Shown one piece after another: positions 33,730-43,186 of a stretch of 44,657 bases of DNA; within the stretch, counting starts at the first letter, position 1; each line of letters starts with the position of its first letter. The stretch comes from Colwellia sp. (lineage in GTDB: Bacteria > Pseudomonadota > Gammaproteobacteria > Enterobacterales > Alteromonadaceae): NCBI GenBank assembly GCA_029938115.1, contig JAPYOP010000037.1, forward strand, positions 1-44,657, given 5' to 3'. The notes below the pieces were generated by a model that was given only the letters and a program-made list of their open reading frames with translations, made no database searches and was not told the origin of the DNA. A program made the position numbers and the translations under genes.

Positions 33730-35631
33730 TTAACCTGTCTTTTTATTTTCTTGGTTTGCTGATAGTTGTGCTAAAACTGCCTGCACGATGAAGTGGCTTG
33801 TTACAGGTAAACCATCAAAGTTTAAAATACTGGCAAGCTTGTTAGGATCAATTTGCAGTTCATTTACCAGTAAACTTTTCATTTGGGCATCTCTATTTTG
33901 TTCAATAACAAAAACTTGCCTATTATTAACCGAGTGTTCTTCAATAAACGGCTCGATGTTTTGATGAAATGGAAATGCTTTAATACGTAAACTATCAACC
34001 ATTAACCCTTGTTCTTTTAATTGCTCTACCGCTTCAGCAATGGGGTGGCTAGTCGTACCAAAAAAGATCAAGCCCAACTGTGCTGTTACCTTTTGTTGTT
34101 TGATTTCAGGTTCAGGTAAAAAATTAATAGCATTGATAAACTTTTTCGTTAATCGATCCATGTTATCAACATAGTCAGCTGATTTTTCGGTATAACCTGC
34201 AAAATGATTTCGTGATGTGCCTCGATTAAAGTAAGCGCCTTTATCAGGGTGGGTACCGGGTAAAGTGCGATAACAAATACCATCATCATCTACATCTAAA
34301 TAGCGTCCAAATACTTCAACCTCATCAAGCTGCTCGGCAGATAGTACTTTACCTTTTTGATATGCCTTATCGTCTTGCCAAGTAAATTCTTTGGTTAGAT
34401 GATCATTCATGCCTAAATCTAAATCGCTCATGATAATCACCGGAGTTTGTAATTGATCGGCTATGTCAAAAGCTTGCGAACCTAATTCAAAGCATTCACT
34501 TGGGCTATCAGGAAACAATAGTACCTGCTTGGTATCACCATGAGATGCGTAAGCACAAGCTAAAATATCTGACTGCTGAGTTCGTGTTGGCATGCCTGTT
34601 GACGGCCCTGAACGCTGTACATTCACTAATACAAAGGGGATTTCGGTAAAATAAGCCAAGCCTAAAAATTCAGTCATTAATGAAACACCGGGCCCTGATG
34701 TCGCAGTAAAGGCTCTAGCACCATTCCAGCCAGCACCAATAGCAACACCAATAGCGGCTAGCTCATCTTCCACTTGCACTATAGCGTAATTCTTTTTACC
34801 ACTGGCTGGGTCAATGCGTAAACGATTACAATAGCTAGCAAACTTTTCAATGACGGACGTTGACGGAGTAATAGGATACCAACCAACGACTGTAGCACCT
34901 CCAAAAACAGCACCTAAACCTGTGCCCGTATTGCCATCAACTAGAATACGGTTATTCACTAAATCTCGGCTTTCGACTTTAATCGCTAACGGGCAAATAA
35001 AATGCTCGTTGGCATACTGATAACCAAGCTCTAGCGCATATATATTAGGCGTCACCAGTTTTTCTTTACCTTTAAACTGGTCTCGAACTAAACCTTTTAA
35101 TAAAGTAAAATCCATACTTAATAATGCAGCTAATGCACCGACATAAATAACATTTTTAAATAGCTGACGCTGCCTTGGATCGCTATATTCTTTTAAACAA
35201 ATATTAGAAATAGGGATACCTAGATAATTTATACCTGTTCGAATTTGACTATCGAGTAACGCTCGACTTGAGTCGTAAAGTAGATAACCACCCGATTTAA
35301 CACTGTTAATATCGTCATCAATACTTTGCGCATTCATAGCAACAATCATTTCTGATTTACCACCACGTCTGCCTAAATAATTTTTTTCAGAGATCCGAAC
35401 TTCATACCAAGTAGGCATACCTTGAATGTTTGAAGGAAAAATATTTTTAGCACTAACAGGAATACCCATTCTTAAAATAGCTTTAGCAAACATATTATTC
35501 GCACTAGCAGAGCCCGTACCATTGGTATTGGCAAAACGCACTACAAATTCATTTATTAATGGCTTTTCTTGTGCTTTTCCTTGGGACTTTTCTCGCGTAG
35601 AAAAGTCACTATTAACTGTATTTTTAGACAT
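33730..35631 (-). CDS. 2-oxoacid:acceptor oxidoreductase, fused gamma-alpha subunit
   Basis: A 633-aa protein. Residues about 28-200 form the gamma domain (VRFANTNGTGSASANNMFAK, TWYEVRISEKNYLGRRGG), and the rest is the alpha domain with GGATVVGWYPITPSTSVIEK, GAGWNGARAFTATSGPGVSL and VNVQRSGPSTGMPTRTQQSD. The gamma-alpha fusion is typical of KorA-type enzymes. AGGA lies about 10 bases before the ATG. It is the second gene of the operon. Together with the beta subunit it forms the catalytic heterodimer. Confidence 0.92.
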   Translation of the reverse strand: MSKNTVNSDFSTREKSQGKAQEKPLINEFVVRFANTNGTGSASANNMFAKAILRMGIPVSAKNIFPSNIQGMPTWYEVRISEKNYLGRRGGKSEMIVAMNAQSIDDDINSVKSGGYLLYDSSRALLDSQIRTGINYLGIPISNICLKEYSDPRQRQLFKNVIYVGALAALLSMDFTLLKGLVRDQFKGKEKLVTPNIYALELGYQYANEHFICPLAIKVESRDLVNNRILVDGNTGTGLGAVFGGATVVGWYPITPSTSVIEKFASYCNRLRIDPASGKKNYAIVQVEDELAAIGVAIGAGWNGARAFTATSGPGVSLMTEFLGLAYFTEIPFVLVNVQRSGPSTGMPTRTQQSDILACAYASHGDTKQVLLFPDSPSECFELGSQAFDIADQLQTPVIIMSDLDLGMNDHLTKEFTWQDDKAYQKGKVLSAEQLDEVEVFGRYLDVDDDGICYRTLPGTHPDKGAYFNRGTSRNHFAGYTEKSADYVDNMDRLTKKFINAINFLPEPEIKQQKVTAQLGLIFFGTTSHPIAEAVEQLKEQGLMVDSLRIKAFPFHQNIEPFIEEHSVNNRQVFVIEQNRDAQMKSLLVNELQIDPNKLASILNFDGLPVTSHFIVQAVLAQLSANQENKKTG

Positions 35632-35642
35632 ACAAGACTGTC

Positions 35643-37451
35643 CTATTTTATCGTGGCATTAATATTATTAATCATTAGTTTTTTCATATCCCAAGCGCCT
35701 GTTGGACAACGCTCTGCACATAAACCGCAATGCAAACAAACATCTTCATCTTTCACCATAATATGACCCGTTTTTAATGGCGCAGATACTAATAAACTCT
35801 GTTCATTATTTACCTCAGAAACCCTAAATTGCTTAACCATTTCTGTATCATCGGTTTCTTCTTCAACAAAATTAATGCAATCCATCGGGCAAACATCTTC
35901 ACAAGCAGAGCATTCAATACAAGTACTTTCAGTAAACACTGTATGAACATCGCAATTCAAACAGCGACTTGCTTCTTCAAGCGCAAGTTTTTCATCAAAA
36001 CCCAACTCAACTTCTGTGGTTAAATGTTTAACGGCTTCATCCCATGATATATGAGGGACTAAATTACGCTCTTGATGGTCAATACCACTTTGATAGCTCC
36101 ATTCGTGAATGCCCATTTTTTGGCTCACCAGATTAAAACTAGTATCCGATCTATCTTCAATTGGATCGGCATGTTGGCAGAAAAGATCAATAGAAATAGC
36201 TGCTTGATGACCATTAGCTACCCCAGATATAATATTCTTAGGACCAAAAGCGGCATCACCACCAAAAAAGACACTCGGCAAGGTTGATTGCAATGATAGT
36301 TTATTGACCTTAGGGCTATCCCACTGATTAAATTTAATACCAATATCACGTTCAATCCAATCAAAAGCGGTATCTTGGCCAACCGCGACTAAGACTTGAT
36401 CACATTCTACTAACAGTGTTTCACCGGTTGCTTTTAAACTACGATTACCTACCTTGTCATAAACAGAGGCTACTTGTTCAAAGAGTACGGCGACTAACTT
36501 GCCATTTTCAATTTTGTATTCCAACGGATTATAATTAGGCATTATGGTAATGCCTTCAGCAGCGGCATCCTCTTTTTCCCAAGGTGATGCTTTCATGGCA
36601 TCAAAGCTTGAGCGTACTAAAACAGTCACCTCTTCGGCGCCAAGTCGTTTGGCTGTGCGGCAACAATCCATTGCGGTATTACCACCGCCTAACACAACTA
36701 CTTTCTTAGGTGCTGGATTTTCATCATCGTACTCAAGATGTTCAAATGACACTTTTGCCAACCAATTAATACCGGTGTCTATTTGGGGATGGGTTGATTT
36801 AGCATCCAATTGATCATGACCGGGGATTTTCAGCCAACGGCCACTCGGTGCGCCTGTGCCGACAAATATCGCATCAAAGTGTGCCTGTAGTAATTTATCT
36901 AATGACGTGATTTCTTCGCCAAAGTGACATTCAAGCCCCATATTGATAATGTAATTTAGCTCTTCATCTAACACGGTTTCAGGTAATCGAAAGGCTGGAA
37001 TCTGGCTACGCATCATACCGCCTGCTTTCGCATCACGTTCGAACATAATGACTTCGTAACCTAACGGTAATAAATCTCGTGCCACCGTCATTGATGCAGG
37101 GCCAGCACCAATAAGCGCAATGCGTTTGCCATTTTTCTTATGGGGAATTTTAGGGAGAAATGAGCTAATGTCTTCTTTGTTGTCGGCAGCAACACGTTTT
37201 AACCGACAAATAGCCACTGGCGTTTCTTCTACTCTGCCTCGGCGGCAAGCAGGTTCACACGGTCGGTCACATACTCGTCCTAATACGCCGGGAAAAACAT
37301 TAGACTCCCAGTTAATAAGATAAGCTTCGGTATAGCGCTTTTCTGCAATTAATCGAATATACTCTGGAACAGGTGTATGAGCGGGGCAAGCCTGCTGACA
37401 GTCAACCACTTTAAGAAAGTGTTGGTAATTGCTAGTATCAGTTTTCTTCAA
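35643..37451 (-). CDS. GltD-like NADPH flavoprotein with ferredoxin tail
   Basis: A 602-aa protein with three parts: an N-terminal Cys-rich Fe-S domain (CQQACPAHTPVPEY, RVCDRPCEPACRRGRVEETP), FAD and NADPH Rossmann folds (IGAGPASMTVARDLLPLGYE and VVLGGGNTAMDCCRTAKRLG), and a C-terminal ferredoxin region with two 4Fe-4S motifs (CIECSACEDVCP and CLHCGLCAERCP). It heads the operon with the 2-oxoacid oxidoreductase subunits. I infer that it takes electrons from the oxidoreductase through its clusters to NADP(H), or the reverse, in place of a free ferredoxin. Direction and substrate are open. Confidence 0.9.
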   Translation of the reverse strand: MKKTDTSNYQHFLKVVDCQQACPAHTPVPEYIRLIAEKRYTEAYLINWESNVFPGVLGRVCDRPCEPACRRGRVEETPVAICRLKRVAADNKEDISSFLPKIPHKKNGKRIALIGAGPASMTVARDLLPLGYEVIMFERDAKAGGMMRSQIPAFRLPETVLDEELNYIINMGLECHFGEEITSLDKLLQAHFDAIFVGTGAPSGRWLKIPGHDQLDAKSTHPQIDTGINWLAKVSFEHLEYDDENPAPKKVVVLGGGNTAMDCCRTAKRLGAEEVTVLVRSSFDAMKASPWEKEDAAAEGITIMPNYNPLEYKIENGKLVAVLFEQVASVYDKVGNRSLKATGETLLVECDQVLVAVGQDTAFDWIERDIGIKFNQWDSPKVNKLSLQSTLPSVFFGGDAAFGPKNIISGVANGHQAAISIDLFCQHADPIEDRSDTSFNLVSQKMGIHEWSYQSGIDHQERNLVPHISWDEAVKHLTTEVELGFDEKLALEEASRCLNCDVHTVFTESTCIECSACEDVCPMDCINFVEEETDDTEMVKQFRVSEVNNEQSLLVSAPLKTGHIMVKDEDVCLHCGLCAERCPTGAWDMKKLMINNINATIK

Positions 37452-37578
37452 CGTTAACTCCTTTAAACAAAAGCCTGCTAAAAAGTACTTACTTGTATGC
37501 TGTCGTGCTTATTTTTATTTTAGTGTAACTTGTTAACCTTAAATTTAACTTAATACCTTAGTGCTAATTACCTTTTTA

Positions 37579-38940
37579 TTATTTCATTTTGGCAAAATAA
37601 ATTTTAGCTTGCTCAGTAACTTTTGGTGCTAACAATACGGTAGAAATCATTGTTGGTATTGCCATTAGTGCGTACATTATATCGATTAAATTAATCACTA
37701 ACGCTAGAGATGAAATTGCGCCAACAATAATTAAACAAAGATAAAACCACACATAAACCTGTTCAAATCGTTTGCCTAATAAAAATTCTGCACACTTACT
37801 GCCATAATACCAAAAAGTTAATACCGTACTGGTGCTGAGAAAGAACACCACTAAAGTAAGTAAATAACCACCTACATTTGGAAAAGCTTGTTCAAAAACT
37901 TGTGCAGTTAAGCTAACACCAGTTAACTGCAAATCGCCTACATCTGTCACTAAAATGGCTAACGCGGTGCAAGTACACACTAACAGGGTATCGACGATTG
38001 GACCTAGGGTAGCAACTAACCCTTCCCGAGTAGGTTCATTGGTTTTCGCCGCGCCATGCGCCATAGATTCGGTGCCAATACCTGCTTCATTAGAAAAAGC
38101 GCCTCGTTGCACACCAATTAATACCACAGAGCCTATAAACCCTCCGGCAACAGAGTTACCACTAAAAGCACCAACAAATATTGAAGCAAAAGCGCTAGGA
38201 ATAGCCGAAAAATTTTGTATTAACACACCTAATGTTAGTAGGAGATAGCAAATAACCATGAAAGGAATGACTCGGCTCGTAATTTTAGCTAAACGTTCAA
38301 GTTTACCCATAACTATATAGGTAATTAAAAAACAGAGTAGTAAACCAGCAGTTAAATCAAAATGAAAGTGATCACTCGATGTTGCCAAACCATGAGGAAT
38401 AGCGATGAAATCACGCAATACTTGTACTAACTGATTTATTTGAAAAATGGGTAAGGCGCCAAACATACCGCCAAGGCAAAATAACCAAGCCAAAGGTAGC
38501 CATTTTTTACCTAAACCTTCTCGAATAACATACATAGGGCCGCCTTGAATACGACCACTGCGATCTAAACCTCGATATTTAACCGCTAACGTTGCGGTAT
38601 AAAACTTGGTTGCAATGCCCACAACAGCGGTTATCCACATCCAAAAAACAGCACCTGCACCACCAATAGTAATAGCAACAGCAACGCCGGCAATGTTCCC
38701 TAAACCTAAGGTTCCAGATAACGCCACCATCAAGGCTTGAAAATGTGTCAGATCGCCTTGCGCCTTATCTTCTTTTGAAAACTTTCCTAACGTTATATCA
38801 ACAGCATGTTTTAAGTAAAGGTAGGGTAAAAATCGACTATGGAAAACGAAGAATACTCCGCCGCCAACAAGTAAGATAACCAAAGGTAAGCCCCACATAA
38901 AGGCGGCTATTTGTCCGAGGGTATTTGTTAATTCATTCAT
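37579..38940 (-). CDS. AGCS family alanine/glycine:cation symporter
   Basis: A 453-aa protein with about 11 transmembrane helices. Family signatures: GTLGLGNIAGVAVAITIGGA in the N-terminal half and QRGAFSNEAGIGTESMAHGA after the middle loop. These carriers import D- or L-alanine or glycine with Na+. The NYN-domain gene ends 21 bases upstream on the same strand, so they may share a transcript. The ribosome site is weak (AAGAAAA about 15 bases upstream). Confidence 0.93.
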   Translation of the reverse strand: MNELTNTLGQIAAFMWGLPLVILLVGGGVFFVFHSRFLPYLYLKHAVDITLGKFSKEDKAQGDLTHFQALMVALSGTLGLGNIAGVAVAITIGGAGAVFWMWITAVVGIATKFYTATLAVKYRGLDRSGRIQGGPMYVIREGLGKKWLPLAWLFCLGGMFGALPIFQINQLVQVLRDFIAIPHGLATSSDHFHFDLTAGLLLCFLITYIVMGKLERLAKITSRVIPFMVICYLLLTLGVLIQNFSAIPSAFASIFVGAFSGNSVAGGFIGSVVLIGVQRGAFSNEAGIGTESMAHGAAKTNEPTREGLVATLGPIVDTLLVCTCTALAILVTDVGDLQLTGVSLTAQVFEQAFPNVGGYLLTLVVFFLSTSTVLTFWYYGSKCAEFLLGKRFEQVYVWFYLCLIIVGAISSLALVINLIDIMYALMAIPTMISTVLLAPKVTEQAKIYFAKMK

Positions 38941-38961
38941 AAACTTATAATTTTCTTTTTT

Positions 38962-39441
38962 TTATAATAACAAACTTTGCTCTATTTTATGGTATTCATC
39001 GGCTGCATTAATCAGTGAATTTGCGGTCAAATTAGGCACACCATACACAGTAGTTTTAACACCATACTCTGCTTTAATGTGACTTAAAAGCATATCAAAA
39101 TCACCATCACCTGAAAGTAACACGATAGTGTCAACATTTTCATCCGCTGCTGCAGCCATTATGTCTATAGTAATACCCACATCCCAATCACCTTTAGCAG
39201 AGCCATCACTACGTTGAATAAAAGGTTTTAGTTTAACCTCAAAGCCTATATGTTTGAGCGCTTTTTGAAACTTGTGTTGTTGATCGTCGCTACGTTGAAT
39301 TGCATAAGCATTCGCTAAGATAATATCGCCTTGAGACATCAATTCTTGCCACAATAAACGATAGTTAAATTGTCGTTGATAGGTATCTCTTGTGGTGTAA
39401 TAAATATTTTGTACATCTACAAAAACAGCAATTTTTTGCAA
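38962..39441 (-). CDS. NYN domain protein (LabA/DUF88 family)
   Basis: A 159-aa protein covering an NYN (PIN-like) nuclease fold: the first acidic site in KIAVFVDVQNIYYTT, another in KGDWDVGITIDIM, and LLSGDGDFDMLLSHIKAEYG. The Asp pattern fits metal-dependent RNases. The start is TTG at 39441, chosen because GGGACGAG lies 3-9 bases upstream, the next in-frame ATG (residue 35) would remove the first active-site strand, and the fold begins at once. Target RNA is unknown. It precedes the AGCS gene. Confidence 0.88.
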   Translation of the reverse strand: MQKIAVFVDVQNIYYTTRDTYQRQFNYRLLWQELMSQGDIILANAYAIQRSDDQQHKFQKALKHIGFEVKLKPFIQRSDGSAKGDWDVGITIDIMAAAADENVDTIVLLSGDGDFDMLLSHIKAEYGVKTTVYGVPNLTANSLINAADEYHKIEQSLLL

Positions 39442-39519
39442 AACTCGTCCCTTTTGTCTAATAAAGTAACAATTATGTTAATAATGTTTGAAAAACAACC
39501 TGTATCTTCATGCAAAGTC

Positions 39520-39548
39520 TTGTTCCGCTCAAAGAATAGCGTTAAAAT
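39520..39548 (+). promoter_or_regulatory. Candidate promoter for the diguanylate cyclase gene
   Basis: TTGTTC (39520-39525) and TAAAAT (39543-39548), with a 17-base spacer, lie 46 bases before the start codon. Prediction from consensus only. Confidence 0.45.
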
Positions 39549-39593
39549 GTTTACATAAATATAACAAATGAATATATAGTTTAAGGATAAAGT

Positions 39594-40595
39594 ATGTCTT
39601 TCGACGAGAACTATCAAGTTACTTCTAATTTTAGTGAACTTACTCACGATTTTCTTTCTAGTCACTTAATCTCTCCGACTCCGGTAAACTATTCTGTAAT
39701 ATATCTTTATATTAGCAACGAAAACGAATTATTAACGGCTGCTATAGATAAAAAACTTCAACAAACAGGCTTAATTACCACTGACTTTATTGCTGATTTA
39801 TTCAAACGTTATGTCTCATTTACTCAACAGGTTGAAAACTCAATTCTTTCTCCTTTTGAAGAAACACTAAACAAAACTTTAGAACAAATAAGCAAACAGG
39901 TAAGCAATGAAGTTAAAGCGGCAAAAAGTTTACAAAAGTTAGATAAAGTTTTAACCAATACTGCGCATCATAAATCACTTGAACAAATTGTGGGTTATCT
40001 TTTTAGTACTATAAATAACACTAAAGCTCAGCATCAAGCGTTATCACAAGAGTTATCAACAACCCATCAAGAAATAAAGCTGTTAAAGGACAAGCTTGCA
40101 TTTTCTAGACAGGAAGCGTTAGTAGATTCTTTAACTGGCCTATTAAATCGTCGTGGATGTGATGATAAATTACAAGCTTTAAACTTTGCCGACACGCATT
40201 CATCTTTAGCTATTGATATCGATCACTTTAAAAAGATCAATGATGATTTTGGACATTTTGTTGGAGATAAAGTTATTCAGCGTATTGCTAAAACCATTAA
40301 AAGTCATGTTGGAGAACAAGATCTAGCTGTACGTTTTGGCGGCGAAGAGTTTCTGGTAGTGATGACTAACAAGTCGATTCCTGAAGCAAAAAGGGTTGCT
40401 GAAAACATTCGCATTTCAATTTCTAAAATGAAATTAATTCAAAAAGAAACAAATACCCCATTACCGCCAATTTCAGTGTCTATTGGTATTGCTCAAAGTG
40501 ATAATACACCTGACTGGAAAAGCTTATTCGAACAAGCAGACAACGCGCTTTATAAAGCGAAGAACTCAGGTAGAAATCGTTGTATTTGTGCTTAG
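39594..40595 (+). CDS. Diguanylate cyclase (GGDEF domain)
   Basis: A 333-aa protein. The GGDEF domain occupies about residues 175-333: DSLTGLLNRRGCDDKLQALN, AIDIDHFKKINDDFGHFVGD and the active site RFGGEEF near residue 249, so it is likely active in making c-di-GMP. The residue of the inhibitory I-site (RxxD five residues before GGEEF) is Gly (GEQD), so product inhibition may be absent. The N-terminal 170 residues are mostly helical with a coiled coil and no recognised sensor fold. AAGGATAAAGT precedes the ATG. It is monocistronic, ahead of plsB. Confidence 0.93.
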   Translation: MSFDENYQVTSNFSELTHDFLSSHLISPTPVNYSVIYLYISNENELLTAAIDKKLQQTGLITTDFIADLFKRYVSFTQQVENSILSPFEETLNKTLEQISKQVSNEVKAAKSLQKLDKVLTNTAHHKSLEQIVGYLFSTINNTKAQHQALSQELSTTHQEIKLLKDKLAFSRQEALVDSLTGLLNRRGCDDKLQALNFADTHSSLAIDIDHFKKINDDFGHFVGDKVIQRIAKTIKSHVGEQDLAVRFGGEEFLVVMTNKSIPEAKRVAENIRISISKMKLIQKETNTPLPPISVSIGIAQSDNTPDWKSLFEQADNALYKAKNSGRNRCICA

Positions 40596-40707
40596 CACTA
40601 AAAATTCAATTTATATTTGTCATCTTGATGTTGTCAACTTTTGAAGTACTAAGGCTTAAATGCTAAACTCCTATCTTTGACTTCCCACACGGTTAATATT
40701 AGCGATC

Positions 40708-43143
40708 ATGGTGTCTGTATTACGTTCCTTTTTTTATTTATTATTGAAATTTCCTCTACGCATATTCGTTCGTAGTAAAATAGTGTTAGATGCTCAAAGC
40801 CCAATTGAAACATCGTCACGGCCAATTTTTTATGTTGTCAGCTTCCAATCTGCCAGTGATTTATTAGCGCTGCAAAATGCGTGCAAGCAACAAGAGCTTC
40901 CGGATCCGCTGAGTAAGGTAAAAATAAACGATACCTTCTTTGATCGCACTTTATGCCTAGCAAAACCTACCTCTGTTTTTGGGATAAAACGTGGTAAAAC
41001 TAAATCGTTACAACAAGGGCTTGAGATTTTAAATCAGCACAGTCTTGATAAAGACCTTGATGCTCAGTTAATTCCTGTAAACCTTATTTGGGGCCGCGTT
41101 CCTACCCAAGAAAAAAATAAAGCGACTGTTTCTTCATTATTAGCCGAGCAAGCAGCACCAACTTGGCTACGCAAATTTTTCATCGTACTCTTTTTAGGCC
41201 GCGACAATTTAATACGCTACAGTGAAGCCTTTTCATTAAGAAACATGTCAGACAATCACGGCAATGACGAAGTAACGGCTCATAAATTACTGCGTGTAGC
41301 ACGTTTTCATTTTCATCGTCAAAACATTGCAGCGAAAGGGCCTCGACTTATTCATCGCCAACAAATGTTTACCGCTTTATTTGCCAACCCTTCGGTAAAG
41401 CGCATCATTAAAGACGAAGCTAAAAGTAAAAATATCAGCACTGAGAAAGTGAAAAAGCAAGCTCAGGGTATGATGGAAGAAATTGCTGGCGATTACAGTG
41501 TTTCATTAGTCAGGTTAGGGGAAAGAATTTTACATTGGTTATGGGGACGTTTGTATAGCGACATCAAAGTTAATAACTCTCAAATATTACGAGAATTAGC
41601 ACATGATGGGCACGAAATTATTTATGTGCCTTGCCACCGCAGCCATATGGATTACTTATTACTTTCGTACGTGATATTGCAAGAAGGTTTGGTTATGCCG
41701 CGTATTGCTGCGGGCATTAATTTAAACTTTTGGCCTGCCGGTCCTATTTTCAGAAAAGGCGGCGCTTTCTTTATTCGCAGAAGTTTTGCTGGTAATCGTT
41801 TGTACTCAACCATTTTTCGAGAATACTTAGGATTGCTTTTTGAACGAGGTTACTCTGTTAAATATTATACTGAAGGTGGCCGTAGCCGCACAGGTAGGTT
41901 ATTAAGTCCAAAAACAGGCATGCTAGCGATGACTATTCAAAGCTTATTGCGCGGCATTGATCGCCCATTAACTTTAGTGCCGGTCTATTTAGGTTATGAA
42001 CATGTTATGGAGGTTGGCACCTATCATAAAGAACTCAGCGGTAGTGAAAAGAAAAAAGAGTCTATTTTTGGTGTATTAAAAGCTATTAAAAGTTTGAGAA
42101 ATTACGGTAACGGTTATGTTAATTTTGGCGAGCCAATTAATATTAATAACTACTTAGACCAGCAAGTACCAAACTGGAAAGAATCAATTAACCCTATTGA
42201 TCCACAAAAACCGACTTGGTTAACACCAACTGTTAATGATATGTCGAATCAATTAATGATCCGTATAAACCAATGTGCCGCCCTTAATGGTGTTGCCTTA
42301 GTTGCACTCATTTTACAAGCCAGTGAAAATAAAGCATTAGCAAAATCTGATTTAGAAAAACACTTAGACTTCTTCCTCAATATTCAGCGCCAAGCTCCAT
42401 TTAGCGAACAAATGACTATACCTGAAGAAAATGGAACCGAGTTACTTGCTCATGTTATTTCACTAAACAAAGTAACGGTTTCAGAAGATAGTTTTGGCAC
42501 TATTATTTCACTTAATGCTTCAGCTAGCTTAGAGATGCGCTATTATCGCAATAACATATTACACACTTATGCATTAACCTCTTTAGTATGTAAATTACTT
42601 ACGCATAACAGTAAAATTTCGCATGAGCAAATAACAAACCAAAGTATAAGTTTATTAGCGACCTTAAAAGATGATTTATTTTTGTGGCAAACGCCTCAAC
42701 AAATCGCCCAACAAGTAGAGCAAGTATTAGCCGCCTTAGAAAATAATGATATAGCCAAACAAACCAAAGCGCACTTCTGGTCATTAACCGACAACACTCA
42801 ATTACTAAACCAAGTTCATTTAATGGCAGAATGTATTGATGAAAGTTTGCAAAGGTTAGCAATAATTACGTCATTAGCGACACGTTTAGAGCCCATATCA
42901 AGACGAGGTTTAGAAGAAAAAGTCGTCGCTATAGCTAAACGTTTATCCGTATTGAATAATATAACTGCCCCTGAATTTATCGATAAAAAAGCGCAATCCA
43001 CCTTGATAAATACACTTCGTGAACAGGGCTATATAGCGTTAAATGAAGAGGGTTTATTAGTGGTAACCGAAAGTATGCCTGAGCTTAAAAGTTCGGTTAT
43101 CAGTCTAGTTTCAATTGAGGTTTTGCAGAGCATTGCTCGATAG
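40708..43143 (+). CDS. plsB: Glycerol-3-phosphate 1-O-acyltransferase
   Basis: An 811-aa membrane-associated enzyme (E. coli PlsB 807 aa) that puts the first acyl chain on glycerol 3-phosphate. The acyltransferase block starts with HX4D in CHRSHMDYLLLSYVI near residue 310, followed by AAGINLNFWPAGPIFRKGGA, FFIRRSFAGN, YTEGGRSRTGRLLSPKTGML and TLVPVYLGYEHVMEV. All four family blocks are present. In E. coli plsB is next to dgkA and lexA; here about 13 kb of other genes lie between plsB and lexA. A hairpin terminator follows the stop. Confidence 0.97.
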   Translation: MVSVLRSFFYLLLKFPLRIFVRSKIVLDAQSPIETSSRPIFYVVSFQSASDLLALQNACKQQELPDPLSKVKINDTFFDRTLCLAKPTSVFGIKRGKTKSLQQGLEILNQHSLDKDLDAQLIPVNLIWGRVPTQEKNKATVSSLLAEQAAPTWLRKFFIVLFLGRDNLIRYSEAFSLRNMSDNHGNDEVTAHKLLRVARFHFHRQNIAAKGPRLIHRQQMFTALFANPSVKRIIKDEAKSKNISTEKVKKQAQGMMEEIAGDYSVSLVRLGERILHWLWGRLYSDIKVNNSQILRELAHDGHEIIYVPCHRSHMDYLLLSYVILQEGLVMPRIAAGINLNFWPAGPIFRKGGAFFIRRSFAGNRLYSTIFREYLGLLFERGYSVKYYTEGGRSRTGRLLSPKTGMLAMTIQSLLRGIDRPLTLVPVYLGYEHVMEVGTYHKELSGSEKKKESIFGVLKAIKSLRNYGNGYVNFGEPININNYLDQQVPNWKESINPIDPQKPTWLTPTVNDMSNQLMIRINQCAALNGVALVALILQASENKALAKSDLEKHLDFFLNIQRQAPFSEQMTIPEENGTELLAHVISLNKVTVSEDSFGTIISLNASASLEMRYYRNNILHTYALTSLVCKLLTHNSKISHEQITNQSISLLATLKDDLFLWQTPQQIAQQVEQVLAALENNDIAKQTKAHFWSLTDNTQLLNQVHLMAECIDESLQRLAIITSLATRLEPISRRGLEEKVVAIAKRLSVLNNITAPEFIDKKAQSTLINTLREQGYIALNEEGLLVVTESMPELKSSVISLVSIEVLQSIAR

Positions 43144-43154
43144 AAATGAAAAGG

Positions 43155-43186
43155 AAGGTAGCACTTATTTCAACTCTACCTTTTTT
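43155..43186 (+). terminator. Rho-independent terminator after plsB
   Basis: AAGGTAG (43155-43161) pairs with CTACCTT (43176-43182), and six T follow at 43181-43186. On the other strand the hairpin is also followed by a T-rich run, so it may serve the MlaC-like gene too. Confidence 0.7.

Noticed and set aside
39417..39665. Minus-strand 82-aa open frame before the NYN gene
   Set aside because: It overlaps the promoter and start of the diguanylate cyclase gene and has no ribosome site or family match.
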